Both the position numbers and the translations under genes were made by a program. 64,000 nt of DNA from the NCBI GenBank assembly GCA_036583965.1, contig JAZBQD010000027.1, forward strand, positions 26,543,001 through 26,607,000. The letters run 5' to 3'. Source of the stretch: Prunella strophiata (taxonomy: Eukaryota; Chordata; Aves; Passeriformes; Prunellidae). The first letter of the stretch is position 1. Each line of letters opens with the position of its first letter. Under the pieces are notes generated by a model. It searched no databases and was not told the DNA's origin. It saw only the letters and a list, made by a program, of their open reading frames with translations. Shown one piece after another: positions 1 to 12,450 of this stretch.

Positions 1-330
1 CACGCGGCATCATCGCCGGCGGAGACGCCAATCAATGCGCGGCGGCCCCGCTATAGATCGGGAATCGGGAGGAGGGGGAGAGGTTAGGGCGCTCAGGGGA
101 GGAGCATCGTGGGGAAGGAGGGGGATTCGCTGTTCCACCAGTGCAGGCTCGGCGCGGTGAGTTCGGTTCCAGCCGTGGGGAGGGTCTCTGTGGCCGGGCG
201 GAGGAGCAGCCCTGGCCCGGAGGAGTTCCACATCCACGCTGGCATCCCACACCAAACCGTGCCTCGGCTGTGCTCCCGAAATCCCGGCGCGGCCCTGCGC
301 TGCTGGGCTGCAGCCATCGCTGGGAAATGC
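1..330. promoter_or_regulatory. CpG-rich left edge, possible CpG-island promoter
   Basis: CpG dinucleotides are frequent in the first ~200 bases (many CG steps in 1-70 and again at 140-180), in contrast to the CpG-depleted DNA that follows. A CCAAT motif is visible near position 28. This looks like the shoulder of a CpG-island promoter whose gene lies mostly left of the window. No start codon, splice site or recognisable protein can be tied to it, and open frames on both strands are GC-rich chance frames. The direction of the presumed gene is unknown. Confidence 0.4.
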
Positions 331-3300
331 GAGGCTGAGGAGCAGCAGGACGTTCCTGGCAGCTCAGCTCTCATCCCCAGCCCCACCCAAAGGAGTACAA
401 GAGACGCGCAAACCTCACCAAAAGCCTCATTCAGCAGTTGCTAAAGCTGTGTGGGGTGAGAGGAGGTGGGACACAGGACAGAGCCCGGGGGGTCAATCCG
501 TGCTCCATACATCAGTAAAGTTCACAGCAGAGCTTCAGACAGCCCCAGACCTACAGTCCACAGCTTCAGCCTAATGCCCAGCCCTCCCGAGAGTGAAGTT
601 CTGCGGGAAATGTGTAGGAATAAGCAAAACAAGTTGCCAGGCCGGGGCAGAGCCACCCGCGGTCCCCAGCACTGCCCCCTCCAGTGCCTGGTGCTCCGGG
701 TCAGGAGCAGCCCCGGTTCCCTGCCTGGCAAAGCCCCAGCCCGACTCCTGCAGCTCTGGGCAGAGGCAAGGATACAGCACAGCCCACTGATTGTGGGCTC
801 TGACCTGGGAAGCCTCAAATGAAGCCACCTCAGAGGAATGGAGGAGGGAGCGATTTTGCCGGAGGTTTGCACTTAGGTGTGTGCTGGAGGAGGAGGTGGC
901 TTGCAGACCTGTCATTGCCACCAGCCACACGGCAGGAGAAAGGGGGCTCAGGGCCAGCCAGGGGCTTTGCCCTCCCAGGGGGACCACGGGGAGCATGGCA
1001 TGCAAGCAGCAAGACAAAAGGAGGGAAGAGCAGATTAGGATGCTTGGCATCCTACAAGAGTCTTCTGGGACTTGGCTCCCTCCAGGTCCCCCCAGGACCC
1101 ATTTTGCCCTTTGGCACAAAGCATGCTGGAAGGGGAGGGCATGGGATCTGCCAGCCCAGAGCTGTTCAGAGCACCCAGCAGCAGCTCAGGCAGATGCTGA
1201 CTGAGGTGCAGGCAGCCCTGAGGTATGTTCACAGGAGAAGGAAAGGTTGCCCTTGTTAGCTCTGTTTCTTCCTTTGCTGTCAGACATTGCCACATCCATT
1301 TATCTCCAGCTAGAGTTTAGGCAAGGGAAAGGGTTTTTCCTCTCCCTCATATTAACAACCTTTATTTTTAAAAGGTGATTTTATTTCCTCCAATTTCTGC
1401 TCAGCATCTGTGTGTGTCCCCACACTTGGTAATGTGCAGTGTTGGGAGGAGACCATGGCATGGATGCACAGCTCTTTATGGGCAGCAGGTACATCAGATC
1501 AGCTCCAGGACTCAGAGTTTACCTGGGAATGGGAACCTAACATTTGGGAGAGCATCTCCACACAGCAGAACAAATGGATAACCTGCCTGCTGTCAGGAGC
1601 AAGGAGGTTTGCAGGCAGTAGTATCAGCATTCTGTATAGCCCATTAGCTGTGGCCTAGGTTTACACACACCTTCTTTTTTTTTTCTCACAGTTAAAAAAA
1701 AAAAAACAAACCACAAGATCAGTATTCAGAGTAGGTTCTACTGAGGCAAAAAAACCACTAAGTAACTGCAATCTTGCAGGGAGAATACAAACAGCAGAGA
1801 TCACTCTTGTATTTTCTATCTGGCCACCTTTCACATCTCATTTGTTTTATTGCACAAACATTAATGGCACTGCAGAATTGTTTTTAGAGGAGAGGCAGCT
1901 GAGCATACATCCCTCTCACTGGCCACAAGTTTTGAGCTCTGGGGAAGGGAGACCAAAGGGTTTGATGACCAGCACAAGAGCAGCATCTGACTGTGTGGTG
2001 CTGTGTCCTGTCCCTCTCCTGTTCAGCTGAGCTGGTGTCCTGCCCTGCCACCCCCCAACATACAACAAGGCCAACCCCAGTGAATGTCCTCAGCTCAGGC
2101 CAGTCCTTCCAGTGTTCACAGCTGCATCCAGGTGTAGGAGATGTAGGCACAGCTCTTGTTTCAGTGGAGGCTGCCCCACACTCTACCCTGTCTAATCCAA
2201 GTGGCGTCAATCCCAGCAACCACAAGGATTTCTAACTTGTTGGCAAAGTGCTGTTTCAGGATAACACTGGCTTTGCCTCCAGTGCTGTCCTTTAACAGCC
2301 ACGCTGGGGATCCTTGTTAGGAGCAGGAAGCAAAAGCCAGGCACCAGGCAGGGATCCCTCCATGCCCTGCAGGCAGAAACCCAGGGCAGCGCTGAGGAAC
2401 AGGCTGCAAGGTGGCTTGTTTCAATCTCCTGATGGAAAATTGGATTTCTCAGCAGGGCAAGTTTATTTTCCCTCTGTCACAAGATTGAAAGAAACATTTT
2501 TCAATCAAAAAAAGCCTAGCAAACAACTTGCTTTCAAAAGAAGTGATTTTTCACACACACACAAACACACACTCAATAAGATCCAAAACCTCCACACGAG
2601 AGAGGAACTTGGTGCAGCCCCACACACGCCCTGCCACAGGGATGTTTCTCTGATCTGGTGTCATGGGAAAGCTCTGCCATGCCTGTCCAGCACCCATGCA
2701 GAGATGCAGAGTGGCCTTGTGCCCCTGGCCCCCAGGTGCCCAGCAGCACTCAGGACTCAGATGCTGTTTTGACACAAATCCACTCTTGCACACCAGCTTC
2801 GCTTCCACCTGCTCGAGTCACACCTCGCTGCCATGCCAGCCTGGCTTGTCCCTTGCCCTCAGGCTGGGTTTGTGCCCTTGCCAGGCAGGGGCAGAGGCAG
2901 CTGCATGCCCAGTCCAGCCCTGGGAGCAGGGAGGTGTGAGCAGCTTTGTGTTCTAAGCACCAGCCGTGCCGAGGTTTAGCAGTACCATTCATTCTTACCC
3001 ACCACGCGGGATCTCAGCAGCTCTAATTCCATGCTAATGAAGTTTTAGTAGGGAATTATTTTTATTGATCTGCCCAGAGCAAAGAGCCTGATTTTAGACC
3101 AGCTCTGTCAGCACCCCCTTCCCCACAGCTCTTTTCTTTCTTTGGGAGAGGAAAGAAGACAAAACAGCTCTGAGCTCCTTAAAAAGGTTGGCAGTCCCAA
3201 GCAGTAAGTGGATTACTTTATTGATTTTTAGCAGATCTGGGTTAGTGAGTGCTTAGCACTGCAGAACACATGCACACACAGAGCAACTTCAAGAAAACCC

Positions 3301-4536
3301 CTCCAGGCCCTTTCCTCAGGCAAATCAAGCAGCAGGCAATTAATTTAGGAGACCACCATGGATTCTGGAGCGTGGAGAAGTTCCAGTCCCTGCACCCAAG
3401 TCAGCCTGTGACAGACAAACTCCAGGAACCAGCCCAGCCTCTCTTAAGCAGTACTGCAGGACTTTACAGAGGCAGCCCCTCAGTTTCTTGTAGAATAGCA
3501 CAATTCCATCTTCAGAGTATTAAATGCCTTTTATTCCCCTGCCCATCCTCATTGTTGTGTAAAAGGAGAAGACTGCCACTGTTAATTTAGGAAGGAAAAC
3601 CATGGCCATGCTGCACCCAGGTGGGATTCAGTGCTGCCAGGAGGCATCAGTCAGAGCAGGACTCCTGATAAAGCAGAACTGTTCAAGCCAACAAGATGCT
3701 AATGTTGTGTTGGCATCCCCAACTCACTCACTCACCTCCCAGGTAACTTTCCAAGGCCACTGTACTGTAGATAGTATTTCTGCAGTGTGCTGGAATAGCA
3801 TCTCAAATAATTCCTCCCCCAGTACCACTCCACCAAGCCTTTGGGATGCTGGTCTCTGGAGCCTGACTGCATAAAGGCCTACAGGGGAATAATTTTATCC
3901 CACTTTGCACCAGAACCAGAAAAACTGGAAAGTAAATATGGTTCCTTTTCCTTGAATTAGGAAAAAACCCCAAATATGTTCAAGAATTCCATCAAGCCCC
4001 ACCCCATCTTTGTTTAAAGGCAAAGGCAGTCCCTGTATTTACTGATGCCATAGACATGACCAAATAAAAAGGTTGCAGCTCTTATAATTCCACAGCATTC
4101 ATCTTCCTCCTGTCACACTGCTCCAGAGTGACAGAATTCCAAGGAAAACCCACTTCCTGTGGGGTGCTGGTGTTAGAGCTGGGGCTCCCTTCACATGGCT
4201 AATGAGGTGCAATAAGGGCTACCAGGCTGAGTGCCCCAAGAGCCAAAATGCCCATTCTCCTTCCTGCTGGCCTCTGAGGGTGACACACACACACACCAGG
4301 TGACCTACTCAGGCCCAAACAGGAAGTCAGAGACAGAGCAGGGACTGGAAACTGAATTTCTCCAGGCTAACAAGTGGATTGAGCCAACCTCACCCATGTG
4401 TTGCACTGGTCCATGGCATTGGTCACCAAAAGCAAGTTGCCTTCCTGGAGATGGAGAGGAAGGGAGCTGCTGCCTCAGCCCTTCCCCACCCATCCCTGCC
4501 CTTGCTCATGTCCACCAATAACCACAGACACCAAGC

Positions 4537-4578
4537 TAATGAAATTAGGCCCAGAGCCCCACCGGGCTAATGCAATTA
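4537..4578. promoter_or_regulatory. Two paired-homeodomain (P3-type) dimer sites
   Basis: TAATGAAATTA at 4537-4547 and TAATGCAATTA at 4568-4578 both fit TAATNNNATTA, the palindromic P3 site bound cooperatively by paired-class homeodomain dimers. Their centres are 31 bp apart, about three helical turns, so they face the same side of DNA. The surrounding 4490-4600 is compact and non-repetitive. Enhancer function is inferred from motif arrangement only. Confidence 0.4.
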
Positions 4579-4799
4579 CCCACAGCAGCACATTCAAACA
4601 GCAGCACCACAAGCACACCTGCAGGAGCACAGAGCCTGCCCTCTCCTCCTCCCAGGCCTTCCCTCTCTGTCCCTGAGCCCCACAGCTGCCACCCAGTGTG
4701 AGTGCCACCCCCAGGGTGTCAGGGCCATCATGCCCAGTGCCAGGCTGCTCCGGGGAGGGAGGGCACTGCCTACCTTGCAGAAAGCAGCGTCCCATGCAG

Positions 4800-5060
4800 G
4801 CAAGCGCAGCCTCTGAGGGCAGATTTAAAGAAGCCTGTTTAAACCTTGGGAGACCTGCAATTACCAGCACCTTAATGAGGCCCTGGACACTAATCAGCAG
4901 TGTCACCGAATCCTCTTACGCCTGCCTAAGCACCTCCAGCAGCTTTGCTGGTTGTGGAGCCCAGCTGCCCAATCCTGCAGGGAATTACCTCCTCAGACAG
5001 GCACCAGTGGTGGCACTTAGGTATTTTGACACAGATGAAGCTAAAGCACTCCCAGGCATT
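4800..5060. promoter_or_regulatory. Candidate conserved non-coding element
   Basis: This block contains TTTAAAC, CAATTACC, CTTAATGAG and CTAATCAG within about 60 bp, followed by GAATTACC. Such density of TAAT/ATTA cores in otherwise GC-rich DNA is typical of vertebrate developmental enhancers. It lies just left of a solo LTR. No alignment could be made, so conservation is untested. Confidence 0.25.
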
Positions 5061-5130
5061 TGTGCAAGGTGACAGGGATACCTGACAAGGCCTCTGCCCA
5101 GCCCGAAGGCACCTGGAGATGCACTGGAGT

Positions 5131-5579
5131 TGATGCCTTAGTATTTATCTTTTCTATTTTTCAGATTCTGTACTGCTTTAGTGTATGACTCTAAAACCCC
5201 ATAGCCTGTCAGCTACTGTTCTCCCATTTTATTCAGGCAAATAAAATAAAAAACTGAACAAATAAAACAAATAAAAAACTCAAGGACACCTTATTGTCTC
5301 AAGCCCAGAGAGATGTAAACAACAGTGAACTGGGGGAGCAAACTTGGAAGTAAATGACTTCATTACCTGAAGCTGTAATTGGAGGATTAACCCCTGATAT
5401 GTAAATGGACCAAACTTTTAACTGTTTTAAAAACTCATGACCATCATCCATCTTGGGTGTAGCCTCTCAGAGGCTTTTGACTGCCCAGGGTGTGCCTGTT
5501 GAAGGCCTTCAATAAATATTTGCTGTTATTCTCTTAATCTTGTCTAGCCTCTGTTCCAGGCAGCCACTCCAAGGCATCA
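5131..5579 (+). mobile_element. Solo LTR of an endogenous retrovirus (copy A)
   Basis: The block starts TGATGCCTT and ends AAGGCATCA, a perfect 9-bp terminal inverted repeat. It has an AATAAA signal near its 3' end, so it reads on the plus strand. It is clearly related to 25342-25752 along its length: a shared CAGAYTCTG segment near the start, a shared GCTGTAATTRGA-type segment in the middle, and a shared TGTCTAGYCTCTGTTC end. Flanks GAGT / GGGT could be a diverged 4-bp target-site duplication, which would suit an ERV1-type element. No gag, pol or env is adjacent, so it is a recombined remnant. Confidence 0.8.
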
Positions 5580-8019
5580 GGGTGAACAAGCATTGCCAAA
5601 CCAGCAGAGATATTTCCACGCTGGTGCTCCCTGAGATGCCAAGGGCAGATTTACACCTGTCAGCTGTACCCATCGAGCCAAGGGGATGCTCCAAGGGAGT
5701 TTGGAGGCCACAAGGAGTGAGGCTGGCAGGTGACCCCGTGGCACTGCTGCCCGTGGCTCGCGGGGCGCGGCCGCGCTGACTCCCTGCTCCAACAATGCAC
5801 TCTTCAATACCATGAGGGCAAGCAAAAACAACAGGTCCACTATAACCCTGAGATATCCTGAGGCAGAAAATCCATGGGGAGCCCAGCTAGAGAGAGTGGA
5901 GTCAATTAGACACTTTCTGGGGCGTCAAGCTGCCGACAATCCCAGCCTTTGTAGCAGTGAAGAATCAGTGCCTATGTGCTTCCCAGAGACTGCCCCTTGC
6001 TGGAGCAGAAAGGTCAGCAGTGGTGGCGTCATGGAAAAGCATGCAGCAGAGTATTCCTGGGAAGGTGGACCCAGAGAAGTGGCCATTTGGGTCCTCTGGA
6101 AAGTGATACTTTGTCAAAAGCATCGGCTGCTTTGGGTTGGGCTTGCAGGGGAATGAGCAAGCCCGTGATGCAGTGGATTTGTGCTGCAGCACAAAGGGGT
6201 TTGGGCATGCATTGTGTCCTGAAGAAGTGGTGGGGCTGGGAGAGAGGAAACTCAGAGTCTGTGAGTTCACAAGCTCCCTCCTTGCTTTCAACTTTTTACC
6301 TTTCCTGGAATAAAGATCAGAAAGACAAAAAAAGGAACCACAGTATTCCGACTGGGAGAGTCCCCCATCCCTCACACTTCAAGGGAAGCGCCTTATGTCT
6401 CTTGTCCATGGCACAGGACAGCAAACTGTGCTGTAAAACCAGGATTCCAGGCTGGATGAGCACTGAATGAAGTGAGGATTTCTATGTGCAAGTGCTGAAG
6501 TCACTCAGATCTAAAAGCAGGTCTCTGACAAAAGGAGTGTCCAGAAGAGATTTGGTTGGGAAAAGAACACTCAGCTCTTAAGTTCACCTTGACAAGTCCT
6601 TTGGTGTTCAGCAAGGGATATTCAAAGGACAGGTGAAGAAAGGTTCACTTGATACCTCCTTGACACCACCCTGCAAGCAAACTTTCCACTCAGAACACCT
6701 GAGAACACACAAGTTGTCATTTAAACACAAGCCCATATTTAACCCTGCTGTTCACATGATGGGAAGCTGAGATTTCTGCAAAATGCCTGAAAACAGGTAG
6801 GCCATCTTCAAAGAAAACTACACCCTGACCAGGATTTCCTCATCTCCTGGAGAAAAAAATAACCAAAAACCAAAAAAAAACCAGGGCTCTCAGAGAAATC
6901 TTGAAAGACACAGCCCATGCAATTTCCCAGTTTTCCCACAACAACCATTTTTCAGACAAAGCATCTCAACAGAAGATGTTCCTTGTCCAGGTTAGCCCTC
7001 CATTATTGCTTGTAGGGACAAGTACTTTAAAAAAATTAAGACAACCCTCAGTCACAAATAAATACTGATTTAGAGGCTTCTTTGACTACCTAGAAACAAA
7101 CTAACTAAGTGAAACTTGGTCCCCATACCTGTCTCTACAGAACTTCTGGAAAACTTTCAACCCCTTTTTTCCCCCCTGGATCCTGCTCCATTTTTCATTC
7201 TCTTTTTGCTGGGAAACCTGGATTTCTGTGAGCAGGCTTGTTGGCCAGAGGCTGAGCTGGGTGACACACGAGGCATGTGCTGGACCTGGCATGGCTCAGG
7301 GAAGCTCTTGTCACAGCAGTGTCCTGCTCAGGGCCACCAAGGGCCCCCACCTGCATCCTCCCTGGCAGGTGGCACAGCCTGGGGGGGCTTTGCTTGCTGC
7401 TCTCATGCTGTGCATCCCCACGTTGATGCTTTTACATTCCCTCCTGCTTCAGCAAGTGCAAAACTCCAGAGACAGCCTGTCAATCTCCATCACATCCAGC
7501 TGCCTCAGACAGGCTGTTTATACCTGACAGCCCAACGTGGCTGTCCTGGGGTTCAGGGGAACAGGGGTTATTTCTGCTTCCTCTCCTTTCTCAGGGGAGG
7601 GAGGCTGCAGGCATCCAAGAGGAGCAGCCTCACATCAAGGGCTGGCAGCAGCACCTTCATGGCTGAGGGCACAGCCGTGGGTCCCCAAGGTGCCAGCCAC
7701 AGCAGCCAGGCCCCCAAAGCCCAGGAGGTTGATATCTATCATAAAACATCTAATCCCAGGCCCCTCTGGGTCCTGCCATGGGAGAGGGGAGCTCAGCAGG
7801 TACTTTTGGATTTCTGATTCATGTTCTTTCCAAGAAAAGCCACAGCTTCAAACTCGTTCAGACTGGGTTTCTGCACTGAGCTCTGCCTGGATCAGGTGTG
7901 AGCCTCTGACTGCACACTGTCAAATTAATGCCACAGGGAGGGCTCCAGCTTTCTCTGAATCACCCCTGTCTCTCCTTACATGTCTCCAGCAGAGTCTGCT
8001 CTCTGGCAGCCAGCAGATC

Positions 8020-8160
8020 TGGTCCAGGATAAAGCCTGCCTTATCAAATTGGCCCCATTACAATAATTTGAAAAGATCTGAGGAAGGAAAGGGCATTTAT
8101 GCCTAATTAGCACTATGGGTCACGTGGCCACAGAGCTTTAGATCTGGAACAAGGACCCAA
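8020..8160. promoter_or_regulatory. Candidate regulatory block with E-box and homeodomain sites
   Basis: Within about 100 bp there are CTTATCA (GATA-like), CATTACAATAATTTG, CCTAATTAGC and CACGTG (E-box, near 8121). The cluster is non-repetitive and lacks an open frame. It is listed as a possible enhancer on motif density alone. Confidence 0.2.
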
Positions 8161-11100
8161 AAGTGACATCCACCAAATCACCATGGCACAGCTCCAGTCA
8201 GCACTTCTCAGCAGCTGTCTGTGGAGTTTAGTCCTTGCTCCAGTCACTGAGGTATTTCCTGTTAGCCCCAGCGGGGAGCTGCCCCTCTCACAGGATTCCT
8301 GGAGCTCCTCAGGAACCAGGCAGCTCACCTGGATCCCACCTCCACTTCACCTCTGCAGGTGCCATTGGCACATTTAACCCCTTTTACAGGAGATTTCTTC
8401 CTGTCCATTGGTTCCTTGAGTGCAGGGAAGGAAACCAAATACCACTAAAACCCAAGTGCATCCTCAAGGAGGGAGAGGCAGGTTTCTTAAAGCTTTGCTG
8501 TCTCCTCTCATGCACAAAGATCTCCTGTTTCTGTAATGACACAGGATTCCTGGGGATGGGTCCCTGAACTGCCCTCAGGAATTTCAGGCAAGCCTTGGAA
8601 CAAGTTTCCATTGCTCCAAATACCCTGACCCAGCAGCCCTGCCCATGCAAGCCCCCAGCTCACAGCTGTGATGCCTCAGTAACCAGGGAATAAAAGCCCC
8701 ACACCACACCCCCCCAGGCAGTGAACCAGACCCCAGAGGTGCAGCCATGCCCATGCTCTGTGCAGATGTGCCCTCACAGCCTCTCCACAAACACCAGACC
8801 TGGAGACACAGCCCAGGCATGGCAATTGGAAGAAATTAAGCACAACCCAAGCAATGAGGCATAAAATTATGTGTTTAAGATGAGCAAACCCCAAGAGTCC
8901 CTTCATAAACTGGCAGTAAAATAAAAGGAGAAGGGGGACATAAAGAGCTCAGCCCTCACTGTCTCTGCCTCCACTGGTGGCCCAAACCACTCCACTCTTG
9001 GAGTTTGTGCCTGTCCTCTAAGCCATGCAGACACTTCCATTTCACAGAAAAGCAACAGGTTCATTTTGAGGTCATCTCTTTACAGGTACCACCAATTCCA
9101 GCAGACTCTGCCAGCCCAGTGTGTTTGAGATGCAGAGGACCAAGCCTCCCCTCTGCCCTGCCCACACAGACACACAGCTCTCATCTGTCCTAGCAGCTTC
9201 CCCCAGGACTCACCTTCTGGTGGCAGCCAAAGGGAGACAAACTCAACATGAAACTCAGCCAAGGTGCTCTCCAGCAAGAAAGGTTCCCCTGCAGAGGATG
9301 TTTAATTCCCTTTGCTGCCCTTGGGGTGGGTTGGGAGCCAGCTGCAGTGAGCATCCCTTTCCTCATCAATGCCCTCCTTTTGTCTTCTCAAAAGCCACAT
9401 GTTCCCCTGTACCAAATGGAAAACCCACTGGTATTTAAAGCCATGGGAGCATGACAAAATTCCCCATGCTCCAGAGAAAGGAACAGCCCAGCATCAAGGC
9501 AGGGACAGATCACACCACACATAACAGCCCAACAGCAAGGAGCGAAGCACATGAGGAATTTGCAGGGATGTGGAATGACATTTGCTGTCAAATATCTGCT
9601 CTTTGCCCCTCAACTCCTTCTCAGTAAAAAGAGAGGGAGAGAAAAGAGCAGCAGCCACACATTTTGGCCCTGTCCTTTGGAGCCTCTGAGCAGAAGGAGC
9701 AGCCTCTGCAGAGCAGAAGCAGAGAAATGACCTGGGATGATGTGGGCATACTCAGGTACTGGCACTGCACTGATGTGCACTGACTTAAGCCAGCTTATTA
9801 AAGCAAGTCCTGAAGATCAGTTTCTCCACAGAGCTATCTCCTCTGCCAGCCAGACATATCCCAGCTGAACAATCAGGAGTCTGGTCTCTTTTCAGGCCTT
9901 AAGTTTTCCAGACCAGCAGCACACCCTGAAAGGTTGATAAATTCACCAGTCCTAGGGCACAGTCCCAGGGTCTGTCCTGTCCTGATGGCTTCAAAGACTG
10001 GCACTTCCCATCAGATAGTTCCCAAGCAGTACCAGCACAGGCCAAGGGTGTTCCCACCAGGAGCTCTGGGCATTTAAGAGCCAAGCCATATCCACACAAA
10101 TTAGTCTCCATGGCTCATTTAAGTAATGAGGCTTTTCAATCACACCTACCTAGTAAATCTTGCAGCCCTGGTACCTAAAAGCCCAGGGCAGCAAGGACCC
10201 AACACTTGAAGCCCTCCACAGACTGTGCAGGATACACCCCTCAGTGCCCTGAGTGTTCCCCTGAATCCCCCCAGGCATCTGTGCCTGCTGGGAAGCTTTC
10301 CAGAAAGGAAAGATCCCACAAGCAGAGCAGACCCAGGCCACACATTTACATGCCTTGCTTTGGCACACAGAGCCTCTGACCCAGGACAACCAAGCAGCAA
10401 GGGAAGAGGAGTACTGATGAGCCCATGGCTAGGTGGAATGGAAGAGCTCAAAGAATCAAGGGCCTCAGCTGACTCCAGGAGACACACCTCTCAGACAAAC
10501 CAAACAATCCTGTTTGGAATGGCCAAGAGGAGCCCTGGTGCCTTTTCTGGGTGGAAACCAAGCAATCTGTGTGGCCTGGCTGCCAGAACCCCAAGCAAGG
10601 AGACCCAAAAGCAGAATCTCAGTCAGTGTTCTCCACCTCTCCCACTCCTCTAGGAATTTGCACATTTCTGTGCATTCCCATCACCTTCAGGGAAGAATCT
10701 CCCAGAACCTTCCCCATTATCTGTAACCCTCCTTGGAGAAGAGCCTTGCTTGTGTCTCTGATGGGCACCTTGCACAACCACATTTGCAAAAGTCAGCAGC
10801 AAGAAAAAGGTCATTTACATCTGTCACCATCTGTGTGGCAGTGGATTGGGGCCAGGGCTGCCAGAGAACAGCCAGAAGTGCTCTGCAGGGATGTCAGTGC
10901 AGATGTCCTTGCAGATTTGGGGGCAGCCTGTCCTGGGCCCACAAGGTTATCAGTGGTGGGAGATGCTGAGCAGCTCAGGCTGCTGGTGGGCACCTGCTGG
11001 AGGAAGGACACACTCTGCTCCTATCTCCCCTGGGTGCATCCATCATTTTCAAGATGCACAGACCTTTGGCCTGCCCCTGTCTGAGTGCTTTTTACATCCA

Positions 11101-11924
11101 GGACAAGCCCTCACCTGGCCCACACAGCTCTGAGCTACCCCAAATCCAGATCCCAGCCTACACACACTACAAACAAACAAACAAAACAAACAGACTCGCA
11201 GAGCCAGATTCAAACGCCAGCATCCCTTTTCCAGCCTGGAGAGGAAGGCTGGGAGGATGCTTGACGTGAGATGTGATGTGACCACTCCCTGGCATGCCAC
11301 TGCAGCCACCTGCCCCATCCCCTGCTGAGCAGCCCCACCAGCCCCAGGCCACGTGTGGCCCTGTGCGTGCAGCGGTGACAGCGGTGACACCAGTGACAGT
11401 GGCTCCCCAGCCAGCACAGCAGCCCTGCCCAGGGGCTCAGGCTCTGCACGAGATCCCTGTCAGGGCCAGGGAGCATGGCCCAGCACAGGAACGGGGCTGA
11501 GCTCTTGCCAGCTGCCTCCCACCATGCTCAGACGTGTGGGACGTGGGGCTGGCTCCAACCAGGGTGGCACAAAGCTCTTTGCATCTCAAGTGCTCGAGGT
11601 GCTGGTACAGCTGTGGAGGGGTCTGTGTTGCCCAGGTGGTGATTTGCCAGGGGACAGGTCCACAAATGCTCCCCCTGCTCCCTCAGCAGCCCTGCTTCAC
11701 CACCCAGAGCATTAGGAGGGGGGAATATTCACATGCTCCAGGGTCCCTCTTGGCTTCTCTGGTCATATCTCCTGAAGAAAACCCACCCTGAGCTTGTGTC
11801 AGGCCAGGCTGCCTGCGAGCCTGGGGCAATGTTTGCCATCCCCCCAGACACAAGCCCACAGCCTGGCCTGAAGAGCTGCCCCCAGCGCCCTGCTGTCCCC
11901 TGCTCGCCTCGTGTATGCCTTTAA

Positions 11925-12450
11925 CAGTTTGCTGGATTACCCATTGCAACTAAAATAACAAAGCTACAAAAGAAGAGGGCGAACAGACTCGATATTCTGC
12001 AGCAATTAGGGCTAAACAGGGGAGCAGGGAGCCGGGAATGAATGGACAATGGGGAGGGCAGGGCCGTGGCAGCCCGGGCTCGGGCAGGCTGGGCACGAAG
12101 TGTCCTCAAGAGGCCGGCTCCGAGGCAGGGAGCAGCGAGCTGGACCTAAGGGAAGCAGGGAGATGAAAAGGGTTATTTAAACAAGCACGGGGCAGTCCCC
12201 ACAGGGCCTCCCTGCCCGCTTGGCTTCCTCACAGAGTGGCCAGGGAAGAGCAGCTCCCTCTTCCCCCCTCTGGCAGCCCTTTCAGGTGGCGGGGGGACGC
12301 TGGCAAGCTGCGGTGGGGTCCGCTTAGAAAGGAAGGAATCCATTAATCTCTCTGGTAATTACTGCCACATATGGATTTGCACAATTACACTTCGTTAATT
12401 GGTTATTACAGGCCAGCCGGACTGATTGGGCAGAACGGCTGAGCTTTAAC
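11925..12450. promoter_or_regulatory. Strongest candidate developmental enhancer
   Basis: Two dense motif clusters flank a short GC-rich stretch. The first (11925-12060) has GGATTACC, AACAAAG, CAATTAGG and a SOX-like ACAATGG. The second (12330-12430) packs ATTAATC, GGTAATTAC, ATTTGCA (POU-like), CAATTACA, GTTAATTGG, GGTTATTAC and TGATTGG into about 90 bp. This is the most enhancer-like composition in the window. Function and conservation are inferred. Confidence 0.4.

Noticed and set aside
7116..7817. 233-codon plus-strand open frame
   Set aside because: Composition is Pro/Ser/Gly/Gln-rich with no fold or repeat. GC-rich DNA there is stop-poor in several frames, and no splice or promoter context is evident.
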